Shown here in pieces: positions 39,057-48,585 of a stretch of DNA of 64,000 bases. Made by a program: the position numbers and the translations under genes. Below the pieces are notes generated by a model that was not told where the DNA came from, did not search any database, and saw only the letters and a list, made by a program, of their open reading frames with translations. Source of the stretch: Fen-1254 sp963769605 (GTDB lineage: Bacteria > Bacteroidota > Ignavibacteria > UBA10030); NCBI GenBank assembly GCA_963769605.1, contig CAVYML010000009.1, forward strand, positions 372,001 to 436,000, in the 5' to 3' direction. Within the stretch, counting starts at the first letter, position 1. Each line of letters opens with the position of its first letter.

Positions 39057-39959
39057 CTATTTTGTATCGAGAATAACCGGCAGACCGTCTTTTCCGCTTC
39101 CGACTATGATCACTTTTGTATTATTCGATTCTGCAATTTTCAAGGTTGCTTCGATTCCCTTCCAGCGCAGCAACTGGTCACTGATTCCGGCTGCAACAAT
39201 CGACTGAAAGTCGGCGATGCCCTTTGCCTCGATGCGTTTCCTGTCTGCCTCCTGTTTTTCCTTTGTCAGAATAAACTCCATCCGCTGGCTTTCCTGATCT
39301 GCACGCTGTTTTTGTTCAATTGCTTCGGTCAACTGCACAGGAAGCGCCACATTTCGTATCGGCGTAGTTTCAATAAACACACCGCGGGGAGCGACCACTC
39401 GCTCAAGCTCCTCCTGAATCGATGCACCAAGCCGTTCCCGTTCTGTCGAATACAGTGCACTTGCCTGAAAGCTCGCCGTAACTGCGCGGCAAATGGAACG
39501 GAATTGGGGAATGAGGATAATCGTTTCGTAATCTCCGCCGGCTACGGTCTTATAGACTCGAGCCGCAGAGTCAGCATTAAGCCGATATATTGCACTTACT
39601 TCCAGTCCGATTGAGAGTCCCTCGCGTGAGAGCACCTGCATCACTTCTTTATGCTCTTTCGTCTGAATAGAATATTTGATGACATCCGCAAGCGGATTGA
39701 CTAAATTGATGCCGGCTGGAATTGTCTTCTCCGACACAACACCGAAAAAATCGACAACACCGACATGTCCCGCAGGGACTTGTGTAAAACATTGAAGAAC
39801 AGCAGAAAGCCCAAATACAACAGCAGCCAAAGCGCTTCCTAAAGCAGGTGTACGAAAGGCGATGTTGTTGTGCCTCACTTGCTTTCGAGCGTTCAGCATA
39901 ACCAAAAGAGCCGCTATCGTGATAATGAGTGAAATGATAAAAAGCATAAGAAACTCCAT
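39057..39959 (-). CDS. SPFH/prohibitin-family membrane protein
   Basis: This 300-residue protein has an N-terminal helix (FLMLFIISLIITIAALLVML), a second hydrophobic stretch (about 40-60), the SPFH domain (about 60-230, VPAGHVGVVDFFGVV) and a coiled-coil region rich in Glu, Lys and Arg (about 215-250). Prohibitin-like proteins form ring scaffolds in the inner membrane and often protect membrane proteins in stress. The 5' leader is about 120 bases from module copy B, placing it in the proposed regulon. Confidence 0.88.
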   Translation of the reverse strand: MEFLMLFIISLIITIAALLVMLNARKQVRHNNIAFRTPALGSALAAVVFGLSAVLQCFTQVPAGHVGVVDFFGVVSEKTIPAGINLVNPLADVIKYSIQTKEHKEVMQVLSREGLSIGLEVSAIYRLNADSAARVYKTVAGGDYETIILIPQFRSICRAVTASFQASALYSTERERLGASIQEELERVVAPRGVFIETTPIRNVALPVQLTEAIEQKQRADQESQRMEFILTKEKQEADRKRIEAKGIADFQSIVAAGISDQLLRWKGIEATLKIAESNNTKVIIVGSGKDGLPVILDTK

Positions 39960-40079
39960 TTATGAAATGAATGCGAACGATGACAGAATTGAGCGGCAAC
40001 TGCTAAGCCCATTCTTTTTGTCCGGAAGAGAAAGTACCGTTCCCATCTCCTATACGATGCTCTCCCAATAAACATCAAA

Positions 40080-40142
40080 ATAATACACACGATTTTGTTT
40101 ATCGGTAATAGCCCGAAGGGATGAAAAAGTAGTTAATTCTTT
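40080..40142 (-). promoter_or_regulatory. 63-bp operator-promoter module, copy B (SPFH)
   Basis: On the minus strand the inverted repeat is degenerate (AAAGAAT-N13-ATCCCTT). The CGGGCTATTACCGATA stretch is intact and the -10-like hexamer TATTAT (40085-40080) has the same 37-base spacing. It lies about 120 bp upstream of the SPFH start. Confidence 0.7.
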
Positions 40143-40234
40143 TCTTCCGCAGATGCTCGGCATAATTTGAAAGATTGAGTTTCTTGTGAGAGTCTGCAAA
40201 AAAAGATTAGTACAAAATTCTGCAAGCGCTGCCG

Positions 40235-40858
40235 TCAAAGCTTATTCGCACCGGCCCAGATAGCGATAACGCCAAAGGACATTAAAAAACAGCCTGAGAT
40301 TTTATTGACAAGAACAAGTCCCCCGTTTGTAAGATTCTTCTTAAAAACGTGTGCAAAGCTCGTGAGTAATGTGAACCAAAATAACGAGCCGAAGAAAACA
40401 CCTCCAACAAGCGTGGGAAGGAACATCCGATCGTTCATCATCTGACTGTTCCTGACAGTCGAAAATGCGGTCGCAAAAGCGAATAATGTCATGGGATTAG
40501 TAAGAGCAAGAAGAAACGTAGAGATAAATATTTTTGCATGTTTAACCGATCTATTTGGCGCATTCTGTATAGTTGGGTGAGAACGGAAAATATAAAAGCC
40601 CAAAATGAGAAGCAGAACTCCGCCCGCGAGTCTAATCCAATACTGAAATCCTGTTATAAAATCGGAGATCAACGTAACACCGAAGGCTGCAACGAGAGCG
40701 TAGATAATATCTGCAGAAGCGCCGCTCAGGCCGATTATAAATCCTTGATATTTTCCGTATGTGAGAGTGCGCCGGATGCAAAGAATTCCGATGGGACCCA
40801 CCGGCATAGCGAGCAAGAACCCTATAGCAAAGCCTTCGAGAAGAGAGATAAAGATCAT
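40235..40858 (-). CDS. LysE-family exporter
   Basis: This 207-residue inner-membrane protein has about six predicted helices and the LysE/RhtB opening pattern GFAIGFLLAMPVGPIGILCI. The family exports amino acids, homoserine lactones or other small solutes. The substrate is unknown. The module copy C lies directly upstream (-10 about 50 bp from the start), linking it with the ECF sigma, SPFH and CsbD genes. The SPFH gene follows leftwards but has its own module. Confidence 0.88.
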   Translation of the reverse strand: MIFISLLEGFAIGFLLAMPVGPIGILCIRRTLTYGKYQGFIIGLSGASADIIYALVAAFGVTLISDFITGFQYWIRLAGGVLLLILGFYIFRSHPTIQNAPNRSVKHAKIFISTFLLALTNPMTLFAFATAFSTVRNSQMMNDRMFLPTLVGGVFFGSLFWFTLLTSFAHVFKKNLTNGGLVLVNKISGCFLMSFGVIAIWAGANKL

Positions 40859-40904
40859 GCGGAGCCGCCTATCTCTTGAGAGTACATCGACAGATACTTA
40901 AATA

Positions 40905-40967
40905 AGTATACCGATGAACTCTGTTATCGGTAATAGCCCGAAAGGATGAAATTAGTATTAATCCTTT
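40905..40967 (-). promoter_or_regulatory. 63-bp operator-promoter module, copy C (LysE)
   Basis: On the minus strand AAAGGAT-N13-ATCCTTT is a perfect 7-bp inverted repeat. CGGGCTATTACCGATA follows, and the -10-like TATACT (40910-40905) sits at the same 37-base distance. It lies about 47 bp upstream of the LysE start. The NarL-type regulator gene ends about 50 bp to the right. Confidence 0.75.
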
Positions 40968-41014
40968 TATGACCCTGGAACATGACGATGAAAAAGAAGA
41001 AAGTTCAGCGAAAC

Positions 41015-41668
41015 CTAAGAATTTTCTTCGTGGATATACTTTGCTATCTGCAAACGAGTGTGCAGAGCCAATTTTTCCATGATATTGTGCACATGGCTTT
41101 TTACGGTATGTGTGGCAATGTTAAGCTGCTGTGCAATTTCCTTATTGCTCAGACCGTCCGCGATGAGAACAATTATTTCACGTTCGCGTTTTGTCATCCT
41201 CACGGCATTGTTCAACTTTCCCTTCCGCTTTTTGAGTGCAAGCTCAATGACATGAGAAAAGAGTGAACCGGCCAACAAGGGCGGAAGGACTTTTATTCCT
41301 TGCGCTACGGATCGTATGGTGCCAAGAAATTCCTTGACTGTTGCATTTTTCAAAATGAAACCCGATGCTCCTGCCTCGACAAACTCAACAATATCCGATT
41401 GCGATGGTGCAAAACCCATTCCTATCACTTTTGCTTCCGGGATTTCTCTTCTTACAGACTCTACAAGAGAAGATTCCTTGAAATTTGTCAAACCCACATC
41501 CATAAGAATCACATGAGGCTTGGACAGGCTTGCCTTCTGAAGAATATTATTACCGCTTCCGACGGTAGCCACAACATGCATATCGGGCAGTCCATCGAGC
41601 ATAGCAGTAATTCCTTCGCGAAGGACGCGATTATCTTCAATAACGAGTATTCGAATTTTTTTCATCAA
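41015..41668 (-). CDS. NarL/FixJ-type response regulator
   Basis: This 217-residue protein has a receiver domain (Asp57 in VILMDVGL; EDN near residue 11) and a LuxR-type helix-turn-helix (about 150-210; LTKREREIIVLIADGLSNKE starting from MTKRER, and TVKSHVHNIMEKL). It binds DNA as a dimer when phosphorylated. No kinase is adjacent. Its position next to module copy C makes it one candidate for the factor that binds the inverted repeat, but this rests on position alone. Confidence 0.9.
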   Translation of the reverse strand: MMKKIRILVIEDNRVLREGITAMLDGLPDMHVVATVGSGNNILQKASLSKPHVILMDVGLTNFKESSLVESVRREIPEAKVIGMGFAPSQSDIVEFVEAGASGFILKNATVKEFLGTIRSVAQGIKVLPPLLAGSLFSHVIELALKKRKGKLNNAVRMTKREREIIVLIADGLSNKEIAQQLNIATHTVKSHVHNIMEKLALHTRLQIAKYIHEENS

Positions 41669-42107
41669 ATAGGGTGTCTACATTGACTTCAGCAGTAAAA
41701 CCCTCGCACCGGATGCCTGGTTCCGTTTTGTATAAGTTACAAAAAGTTATAACACTTTTCAAATGAGGCAACAGCTTTAAGCACTTACACTTGAGACGTA
41801 GACGAGAGCTTATATGTTAAAACCCGCTTTTCGTCCACCTCTCTTGAACAATGGATACCATTTGACGCATTGCGAAGGCTCCGCGGTACCATAAAAGCAG
41901 CGGGACGGAATGGTCTATTACACTCGATTTTCTTTGCTGAGTTGTATTTTTCACTCTAAAGACTGGCGATAATGATGGCGGATTATGATACAATGGTTCA
42001 TCTGGCAATATTAAAAGAAAGCTTGAATTTCATTGATTGTTTGCTGAGAAATTATGAAATATTTTTTTAACTTTTATTTTTAAGCTGGATTCTGCCTGCA
42101 TGAGGCA
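41669..42107. other. Intergenic region with a dispersed repeat
   Basis: The region separates the divergent regulator and the 177-residue membrane protein. It contains the repeat at 41760-41810. Open frames of about 60 codons exist but lack ribosome binding sites and recognisable domains. Promoters for both flanking genes must lie here. Confidence 0.4.
41760..41810. repeat. Dispersed repeat sharing a 16-mer with 29917
   Basis: CAAATGAG (41760-41767) and GACGTAGACGAGAGCT (41795-41810) recur, inverted, at 29917-29964. The spacers are 27 and 24 bases and differ in sequence. Confidence 0.55.
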
Positions 42108-42641
42108 ATGTTATACTTAACAAAAGGATGGGGAAAAGAGTTGAATCATTCGAACTCGCTTCATCAATCCATAATAAACAACGGAATATCTCCTACGAAG
42201 GACAATATCTATCTGCAAATAGGCGGCTTCTTCTCACTGGCATTCGCACTTTTTCAGGTAAGTGCGGCCTTCTGGCCTGCCGAGCTCGTGGCCTATTTCG
42301 GCGGACCTGCCAAACTTTCAGTTGAACATCCGGTTTATTTTATATCAGTCTGTTTGATTATTGGGGCAATTGCTGCAATATGGGGACTCTATGCTTTATC
42401 CGGAGCCGGTAAATTTCGCCGCTTGCCATTCCAACGCACGGCATTGAGTATCATAACAGCCATATATATACTCCGCGGCTTGAGCGTCTTCCCCGATGCA
42501 ATGATCATATATAAACATCCCGAACAAAACTTGATCCGCTTTTTGATTTTTTCTTTTCTTGCACTTTGTAGCGGACTGATCCATCTTGCCGGAATAATCA
42601 GATTTTTCAGACATGGCCGTTCTGAAATGAAAACTCAATAG
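42108..42641 (+). CDS. Small integral membrane protein, unknown function
   Basis: This frame of up to 177 residues encodes four hydrophobic helices after a polar N-terminus: IGGFFSLAFALFQVSAAF, FISVCLIIGAIAAIWGLYAL, a third near ALSIITAIYILRGLSVF, and FLIFSFLALCSGLIHLAGII. I do not recognise a family. The start is uncertain: ATG 42108 has no clear ribosome binding site, while TTG 42141 follows GGATGGGGAAAAGAG. It lies 70 bp upstream of another membrane protein gene on the same strand. Confidence 0.65.
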   Translation: MLYLTKGWGKELNHSNSLHQSIINNGISPTKDNIYLQIGGFFSLAFALFQVSAAFWPAELVAYFGGPAKLSVEHPVYFISVCLIIGAIAAIWGLYALSGAGKFRRLPFQRTALSIITAIYILRGLSVFPDAMIIYKHPEQNLIRFLIFSFLALCSGLIHLAGIIRFFRHGRSEMKTQ

Positions 42642-42711
42642 TGTTACTCAGTGAATGAATAATGCCATACTTTAATATGAAGCAGTTGAAATGAACAAAG
42701 GAGGCAGACAA

Positions 42712-43173
42712 ATGAACATCTTAGGAATCGGACCGTTACTTGCAATCGTAGGCGGAGGCAGTTTTGTGATTCTATCTCTCCTGCATTACGTTTTGGGAAT
42801 TGCAATCCCCCTCCCGCCGCCGTGGCGGGAATATTTTCTAGCCATCGGAATATTGCTTGCTGCCATTGGCATATTTTTTTGGATCTCATCTGCTTTGCTT
42901 ATTTCCAAAGCCTTTCCATCTCATAAGCTTGAAATTTCAGGAGTCTATCGTTTTTCCCGGAACCCTTTGTACGCTGCATTTATCGTCTTCATTATCCCGG
43001 GAATTGCATTTATATGCAATGACCTTCTAATATTGACTGCATCTTTAACAATGTTTGCAACATTTAAATTGCGTATCGGTCAAGAGGAGGAGTTTCTTAG
43101 AAAAGAGTTCGGCGGGGAGTTTCTGCAATACGCTCAAAAGGTCGCACAATTGATTCCGTTTGTAAAAGTGTAG
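42712..43173 (+). CDS. Isoprenylcysteine methyltransferase-like membrane protein
   Basis: I place the start at ATG 42712 since AAAGGAGG lies directly upstream; an earlier in-frame ATG (42691) precedes that site. The 153-residue protein has about four helices and the C-terminal ICMT/PEMT-like part with YRFSRNPLYAAFIVF, then RIGQEEEFLRKEFGGEF. The pattern binds S-adenosylmethionine in the family, and most bacterial members have unknown substrates. It may be cotranscribed with the 177-residue protein before it. Confidence 0.78.
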   Translation: MNILGIGPLLAIVGGGSFVILSLLHYVLGIAIPLPPPWREYFLAIGILLAAIGIFFWISSALLISKAFPSHKLEISGVYRFSRNPLYAAFIVFIIPGIAFICNDLLILTASLTMFATFKLRIGQEEEFLRKEFGGEFLQYAQKVAQLIPFVKV

Positions 43174-43214
43174 AAAATATATCGCAATTGCTCGGATTGT
43201 TTTGATATCCGAAT

Positions 43215-43245
43215 ATGCTCCCGACGTCACCGCCGTCGGCTGTAG
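43215..43245. repeat. Short palindromic element between convergent genes
   Basis: CCGACG and CGTCGG form a short stem followed by GGCTGTAG, the end motif of the palindromic family at 8541-8664. It lies between convergent gene ends. Confidence 0.4.
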
Positions 43246-43272
43246 AAAGATATATGTTGCATCACCGGTTTC

Positions 43273-44535
43273 TTATTCTTTTCTCCGAGATTGAGGAGAA
43301 ACGATGATGATGCATTGTGTAATGTCGTCGGAACCGACATAAAGGTTGCCGCGGAGATCTATCGCAAGCCCTACGGGACGCCCCCATATATCGGCGTACG
43401 AATTAGTCCCTTCCTTTTGAAAGCCCGTCACTACATCGGTAACATATTGAACTGTTGTATCTCCATCATGCTGGAATTTCATGAACACAACTTTGTAACC
43501 GGTCCGCATGGAACGATTCCATGAGCCGCGGTAAGCAACGAACGCTCCGTTTTGGAATTGCTCCGGAAAAGACGCGTTGGAAAAAACAATAGCCATCGGT
43601 GCAGAATGCGCCTGCACAAGCGCTGCGGGCTGTACCATCGAGCGCACACGCGCGCTGTCCTCTGCCGTAATCGGAAGAAGATCATGATATTCCTTATGTG
43701 CGTTGAAATTAAAGTAAATGCCGTCGGCATAGGCAAACGGATGACCGTAAAATCCGCCATCACGCACGACATCCATCCATTCAGGCGGAATATCATCCCC
43801 CTGCCAATCGCTGCCATTGTTGACCGCCCATAACCGTCCTTTGTGAAGCGTCATTCCCACCGAGTTACGGGTACCTGTAGCGTAAGGACGCCGTCCCGAT
43901 CCGTCGTCATTATACTGTTCGATAATTGCCCGGTATTCTTCCCGGCAAACGTTGCACGAAGATCCGATAGAGAGATACATCTTCTTTTTTATCGGATCGA
44001 AGACGATCGTGCGGGTGTCGTGACCGCCTCCCGGCTGGCGCGCACCTTCCATGATGTTGTCGATAAACACGGTCTTCGTACGATAAACCCCGCCGGCATC
44101 CGGGTCTGTGCATTTGATGACGCGACGCTCTTCCGCAACGTACATTGCGCCGTTATAGAATGCAAGGTCATGTGAGAGATTGAATCCTGATGCGACGACA
44201 ATCGCAGTGTCTGCAACTCCCGTATGATTGCGGTCGGGGAGGGCGATAATTTCACCGCTGGTCTTGTTGGCAACATGCAGTACGCTGTCCGGACTCCAGT
44301 CAAAGAATCTCGGCTTGCTCAAACGGCCTGCATAGAACACCTTTGCCGTATATCCATCGGGAATCTTGAGCACGCGGCTTTGTGTGAACACGCTCCTAAA
44401 TTGTTCCGGCACGAAAACGTCGACCTGAACCAGGTCGGCTTTTTTTACGGGAGTCATGCGCACACTCGCCGGAAGAGTTTGAGCGATGCAGTTAAAAGCA
44501 AAGAGCAGCAGGACAATCAGCATATCGTATCTCAT
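43273..44535 (-). CDS. Sorbosone/glucose dehydrogenase-like beta-propeller protein
   Basis: I place the start at ATG 44535 (MRYDMLIVLLLFAFN) after GAGGAG; the longer open frame adds eight residues. The 420-residue secreted protein has a signal peptide and a six-bladed propeller with PGGGHDTRTIVFDP, GTRNSVGMTLHKGRLWAVNN and GGFYGHPFAYADG, typical of the PQQ-dependent soluble glucose/sorbosone dehydrogenase group. The CNVC pair could bind haem or metal, though no full CxxCH motif is present. It probably oxidises a sugar in the periplasm. It stands alone, next to dnaJ. Confidence 0.82.
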   Translation of the reverse strand: MRYDMLIVLLLFAFNCIAQTLPASVRMTPVKKADLVQVDVFVPEQFRSVFTQSRVLKIPDGYTAKVFYAGRLSKPRFFDWSPDSVLHVANKTSGEIIALPDRNHTGVADTAIVVASGFNLSHDLAFYNGAMYVAEERRVIKCTDPDAGGVYRTKTVFIDNIMEGARQPGGGHDTRTIVFDPIKKKMYLSIGSSCNVCREEYRAIIEQYNDDGSGRRPYATGTRNSVGMTLHKGRLWAVNNGSDWQGDDIPPEWMDVVRDGGFYGHPFAYADGIYFNFNAHKEYHDLLPITAEDSARVRSMVQPAALVQAHSAPMAIVFSNASFPEQFQNGAFVAYRGSWNRSMRTGYKVVFMKFQHDGDTTVQYVTDVVTGFQKEGTNSYADIWGRPVGLAIDLRGNLYVGSDDITQCIIIVSPQSRRKE

Positions 44536-44646
44536 ATCACTTCTCCTCGGATATATCAAACATCTGTATATACGGAAAACACGATAAACGATAAATGAAT
44601 TCCCTTCAGGACGGCAGAAGAGAATGATTCTGATTACGAATAAAGG

Positions 44647-45570
44647 TTATTTTTGTAAAGCCGATAATTTTTTAAATAATTCGATTTCCTGCTCGCTGAG
44701 TTTGTCGGGCAGCTGAATGGTCACGGTTACGTACAGATTCCCGAATTCGTTTTTCGTGCCATAAACCGGCATTCCCATGCCCATCAGCCTCAGCATTTTC
44801 CCATTCGGCGTTCCTTTGGGAATATCTACGTTAACCGTACTCTTCAAAGTTTTGATCCGCACCTTGCCGCCGAGCACAGCGGTATACACATCGATGGGCC
44901 TCTCGCAGTAGAGATCGTTCCCTTTCCGCTGAAATTCAGGATGCGGAGCGATTTTAACTGTAATGTAAAGATCCCCGTTCGGACCGCCGCTCAATCCGCG
45001 TCCTCCCTTGCCTTCCAATCTCAACACGTGCTGATCGGTAATTCCCGGTTTAAGGATAACCTTAATTGTCTGGCCATGAACTTTTAATAAACGGGTTGAA
45101 CCATGAAATGCTTCTTCAAGCGAGAGCGTTGTTTCTGCTTCGAAGTCTTCTCCTTTGAGTGCCCGGTTCTTTCTGCCCCGTCTTTCTCCGAAACGTTGTC
45201 CGAATAGCGAATCAAAGATATTGCCGGCACCCTCCTCATCAAACATCGCATTGAACTCTTCCTGACTCATGGTACGCGTGTGGCTTTGTTCGTTTGCATA
45301 CTTCGACCAATTGAAGCCGCCCGGCTGCGCGCCGGATTGTTCATATTGCCTCCAATCCGCTCCGAACTGATCGTATTTTTTCCGTTTCACCGGATCACTG
45401 AGAACTCCGTTAGCTTCATTGATATCCTTGAACTTCTCCTCGGCCGCTTTGTCCCCTTTGGCTTTGTCCGGATGATATTTCTTGGCAAGCTTTCGATACG
45501 CTTTTTTGATTTCTTCCGTCGTCGCAGTCTTTCCGACTCCCAGTACTTTGTAGTAATCCTTATATGTCAT
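44647..45570 (-). CDS. cbpA: CbpA-type DnaJ co-chaperone
   Basis: This 307-residue protein has a J domain (1-70, HPD motif in YHPDKAKGD), a Gly/Phe-rich linker and a C-terminal substrate-binding domain (about 145-300, with KGGRGLSGGPNGDLYITV). It lacks the CxxCxGxG zinc finger of true DnaJ, so it is the CbpA/type II class. It stimulates DnaK and helps in stress. An adjacent CbpM-type modulator gene, common beside cbpA, is not seen. A 37-codon frame at 45576-45689 just upstream has a weak ribosome binding site. Confidence 0.88.
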   Translation of the reverse strand: MTYKDYYKVLGVGKTATTEEIKKAYRKLAKKYHPDKAKGDKAAEEKFKDINEANGVLSDPVKRKKYDQFGADWRQYEQSGAQPGGFNWSKYANEQSHTRTMSQEEFNAMFDEEGAGNIFDSLFGQRFGERRGRKNRALKGEDFEAETTLSLEEAFHGSTRLLKVHGQTIKVILKPGITDQHVLRLEGKGGRGLSGGPNGDLYITVKIAPHPEFQRKGNDLYCERPIDVYTAVLGGKVRIKTLKSTVNVDIPKGTPNGKMLRLMGMGMPVYGTKNEFGNLYVTVTIQLPDKLSEQEIELFKKLSALQK

Positions 45571-45864
45571 AGTCTCTACGCCTCTCGTGTATTTTTTTTC
45601 GGCTGCATTTCAACCAACTTTGACAAGCTGTTTGCAAAGATTTCCTCCCATTGTGGAATAATCCTGCCAGCCCGGATTTCCGGCTGCATAAGCTCCCTTG
45701 ACAGGATCTATCTGTCTATCGGCTGAGGTATTACGGGTACTATCGACTTAAAATAACTCTTATCCGGCATTGCGGCAGGTCTTCTGACAAAGAAAATTCG
45801 TCTATTGATTTGCTGCTGCATTGCAGATCCATTCATCCAAGATGACAAATATTCTTTGATCAAT
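45571..45864. other. Gap between OYE and cbpA
   Basis: It holds two dubious minus-strand frames: 45576-45689 (37 codons, MQPEIRAGRIIPQWEE...) ending 5 bp before the cbpA start, and 45708-45905 (65 codons) overlapping the Old Yellow Enzyme 3' end. Neither has a recognisable domain. The cbpA promoter should be here. Confidence 0.3.
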
Positions 45865-46953
45865 TCATCGAGCGTACGAGGGATAGTCCGTGTATCCTTT
45901 TTCACCGGGAGTATAAAATGTATTCATATCAAGTTCTTTCGCAAGCGGCCAGCCGTGAACGAATCGTTCAACGAGGTCGGGATTATTGATAAACGGTCTT
46001 CCGAATGCGATAAGGTCTGCAAGTCCGCCCTGCAATTCATTCTCAGCGCGTTCTTTTGTGTATCCTCCGCTCAAAATAATTGCGCCCTGGAATCTCTCGC
46101 GGACGGCTTTCTTAATTTCGGCGGGTACTTGCGGCGCTCCCATGCTGCTGTGATCTACGATATGGATATAGAGAATCTTCATACGATTGATTTGTTCGGA
46201 AAGATACTTATATGTGTCGTCAATTTCAGGATAGTGAGGCATATCGCTTGCCACACCGTACGGAGATAAACGGATGCCGATTCTTTCCTTTCCAATCGCC
46301 TGGGCTGAAACTTCCACCACTTCCAGCACAAAACGGCAGCGGTTTTCAATGCTTCCTCCGTAGACATCATTTCTTCGATTACTCACGGGAGACAGAAATT
46401 GCTCCAAGAGATATCCGTTGGCTCCGTGCAGTTCTATGCCGTCAAACCCTGCCGAGACAGCGTTCGTTGCAGCGGTGACATATTCTTGTTGTGTACGTTT
46501 TAGCTGTTCAATACTCATTGCTGCGGGGACAGGGTAATCCTGCAATCCCAGAGCATCCGTCCAAATTTGTCCGGCCGGCTTAACGGCAGAAGGTGCAACG
46601 ATGAATGCATTTCCCGGCAAGTTTGCAGGGTGGCCGATACGCCCGGTATGCATGAGCTGGACGAATATTTTCCCCTCTTTAGAATGTACCGCATCCGTAA
46701 TTTTTTTCCAGGCTTCTACCTGTTCTCCGCTGAAGATGCCGGGGATGCGGCAGTAACCAAGACCGTTGGGTGAAGGAGATGTTCCTTCGGTAATGATCAG
46801 TCCGGCCCCGGCACGCTGTCTATAGAATTCAACCATTAAGTCGTTAGGTATATTATTGATTGCACGGGACCGCGTCATAGGCGACATCACAATGCAGTTT
46901 TTTAGTTCGATGCTGCCCAATTTGCAGGGGTTTAATAATCCGGCGTTTTTCAT
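45865..46953 (-). CDS. Old Yellow Enzyme-family alkene reductase
   Basis: This 362-residue TIM-barrel flavoprotein has the family motifs: NCIVMSPMTRSRA at the FMN site, QLMHTGRIGHP, the active-site pattern GFDGIELHGANGYLLEQFL, and SGGYTKERAE near the phosphate-binding loop. The H-x2-N pair of the substrate site is in ELHGANGYL. It uses NAD(P)H to reduce activated C=C bonds or nitro-compounds and is often part of electrophile or oxidative stress responses. It starts 15 bp after the ribonuclease stop, so the two are one operon. Confidence 0.9.
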   Translation of the reverse strand: MKNAGLLNPCKLGSIELKNCIVMSPMTRSRAINNIPNDLMVEFYRQRAGAGLIITEGTSPSPNGLGYCRIPGIFSGEQVEAWKKITDAVHSKEGKIFVQLMHTGRIGHPANLPGNAFIVAPSAVKPAGQIWTDALGLQDYPVPAAMSIEQLKRTQQEYVTAATNAVSAGFDGIELHGANGYLLEQFLSPVSNRRNDVYGGSIENRCRFVLEVVEVSAQAIGKERIGIRLSPYGVASDMPHYPEIDDTYKYLSEQINRMKILYIHIVDHSSMGAPQVPAEIKKAVRERFQGAIILSGGYTKERAENELQGGLADLIAFGRPFINNPDLVERFVHGWPLAKELDMNTFYTPGEKGYTDYPSYAR

Positions 46954-46968
46954 TTTTAATCTCCTTGC

Positions 46969-48444
46969 TTATTCTAACTTTTTAAAATCAATATATCCGT
47001 GTTCCACATCTATGTGAATGAGCTGAACGCGGCATTTGTGACCGACATCTAATCCTTCATAACCTTTCACAACTTTGCCTTCAATAGGCGGATGCAACAA
47101 ACGAACCCATGTCCCTTTGGCAGATGCACCTGTGACGATAGCATCGAACGTTTGATCGATCTTCGACTCCAGAATTAAGGCCGCTGCGGATTTTTCCACT
47201 TGCCGTTCCACTTTTTTTGCCGCATCCTCGTTTTCCGTACAATGTTTTGCAAGAGTTTCCAATTCGCCGACAGTATACGGCATGGGTGCTTCCGCCATCG
47301 CCGCTTTCAGCAGACGCTGTGTTATCAGATCGGGATACCGGCGATTCGGGGCCGTGGAGTGCGCATAATCTTTGACCGCAAGACCGAAGTGACCGGCAGA
47401 ATCTCCACCGGGAAGTTCCACAACATATTCACCGGCGCCCAAAAGCTTGATAACACTGAGACAGAGATCGGGAAAACGCAGAGTATCTGCGGATTTTGCA
47501 GATACCAAGAATGTATCTAATGCTTTTGAATCGGGTTTTTCAGGAAGTTGAAAGCCATGCTCCGAAGCAATTTCGACGATTCGATCCCAGCGTTTTGGTG
47601 TGCGCACAACCCGCCGCAGCGACGGTAAATTTTTTTCCGCGAGGTACCGGGCCGACACGCCATTTGCTGCGATCATAAAGTCTTCTATAATATCTTTGGC
47701 CGTATTCCTTCTATCGGCTTCCAAGTCCTTGATCTCGTCTCCATCGAACACCGGACGGGCTTCTATTGTTTCAAGATCAAGCGCACCGTGCTCATGCCGC
47801 AGGGATTTCAATTTTCGCGCAGTGCGATCCTGTAGCCTGATATTTTCATCGAGACCGCCGACCATACCGATCGCCTGAGGCATCGGCCCGCTTCCATCCA
47901 GCCATGCTGCAACGCTGTTGTAAGCGAGTTTTGCACGATTGCGGACCATCGCTGGATAAATATTCGAATTGCGAAGCGACCCATCCGCAGCAATAACCAT
48001 CTCAATGACGATGGCAAGCCGGTCCGATTCATAGTTGAGGGATGTAATATCGGTCGAGAGTTTCTCGGGCAGCATCGGAAATATCTCGGCTGCTGTATAG
48101 ACCGATGTGGTGTTGTACTTAGCATGATCGTCGAGCGCCGACTGCTTTTTAACGACGGATTCAACATCGGCAATAGCAATCAAAATCTTTACGGCTCCTG
48201 CAGGCATGGCTTCGGCAGCACTCAGTTGATCCAGATCGCGCGAATCGTCGTTATCGACGGAGCACCATGGAAGATTCCTGAGATTGCGCGTCGATTCTTC
48301 CCCTTGTGTAACTGCCCCATGGATTGCGTCAAGTTCAGCGATTGCCTGCGCAGAAAAATCCGGAAGAAGCCCCTTTTCCATCATTACCCGGCGTGCAATC
48401 TTTTGCAGAATAGAACGGTGTTGCTTTTCTTCAGTATTTGTCAT
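46969..48444 (-). CDS. RNB-domain exoribonuclease (RNase II-like)
   Basis: I place the start at ATG 48444 (MTNTEEKQHRS); the longer frame adds five residues. The 491-residue protein has a small N-terminal helical part, the RNB domain (about 45-400) with acidic residues in SVDNDDSRDLDQL, FMIAANGVSARYLAEK and HSTAPNRRYPDLITQRLL, then a short S1-like end. It is shorter than RNase II or RNase R because the N-terminal cold-shock domains are absent, as in some Deinococcus and cyanobacterial enzymes. It degrades RNA 3' to 5'. The OYE gene follows directly. Confidence 0.88.
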   Translation of the reverse strand: MTNTEEKQHRSILQKIARRVMMEKGLLPDFSAQAIAELDAIHGAVTQGEESTRNLRNLPWCSVDNDDSRDLDQLSAAEAMPAGAVKILIAIADVESVVKKQSALDDHAKYNTTSVYTAAEIFPMLPEKLSTDITSLNYESDRLAIVIEMVIAADGSLRNSNIYPAMVRNRAKLAYNSVAAWLDGSGPMPQAIGMVGGLDENIRLQDRTARKLKSLRHEHGALDLETIEARPVFDGDEIKDLEADRRNTAKDIIEDFMIAANGVSARYLAEKNLPSLRRVVRTPKRWDRIVEIASEHGFQLPEKPDSKALDTFLVSAKSADTLRFPDLCLSVIKLLGAGEYVVELPGGDSAGHFGLAVKDYAHSTAPNRRYPDLITQRLLKAAMAEAPMPYTVGELETLAKHCTENEDAAKKVERQVEKSAAALILESKIDQTFDAIVTGASAKGTWVRLLHPPIEGKVVKGYEGLDVGHKCRVQLIHIDVEHGYIDFKKLE

Positions 48445-48585
48445 GCGTATACCTATCAAAGAATTTCATACTTTTGTCCCTTCAAATATTTTGTTTGCTA
48501 AAAATTATATATTGTAATTTTAACTGTGACAATATACATTATCGGATGATCATTTTTACAGTAAGAATTACAAAAACTGAAAAAT

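Noticed and set aside
45576..45689. 37-codon minus-strand frame just before cbpA
   Set aside because: Tempting as a CbpM-like modulator, but too short and without the family pattern; kept only as a note.
45708..45905. 65-codon minus-strand frame overlapping the OYE 3' end
   Set aside because: No domain, and its 5' part is OYE coding sequence in another frame.
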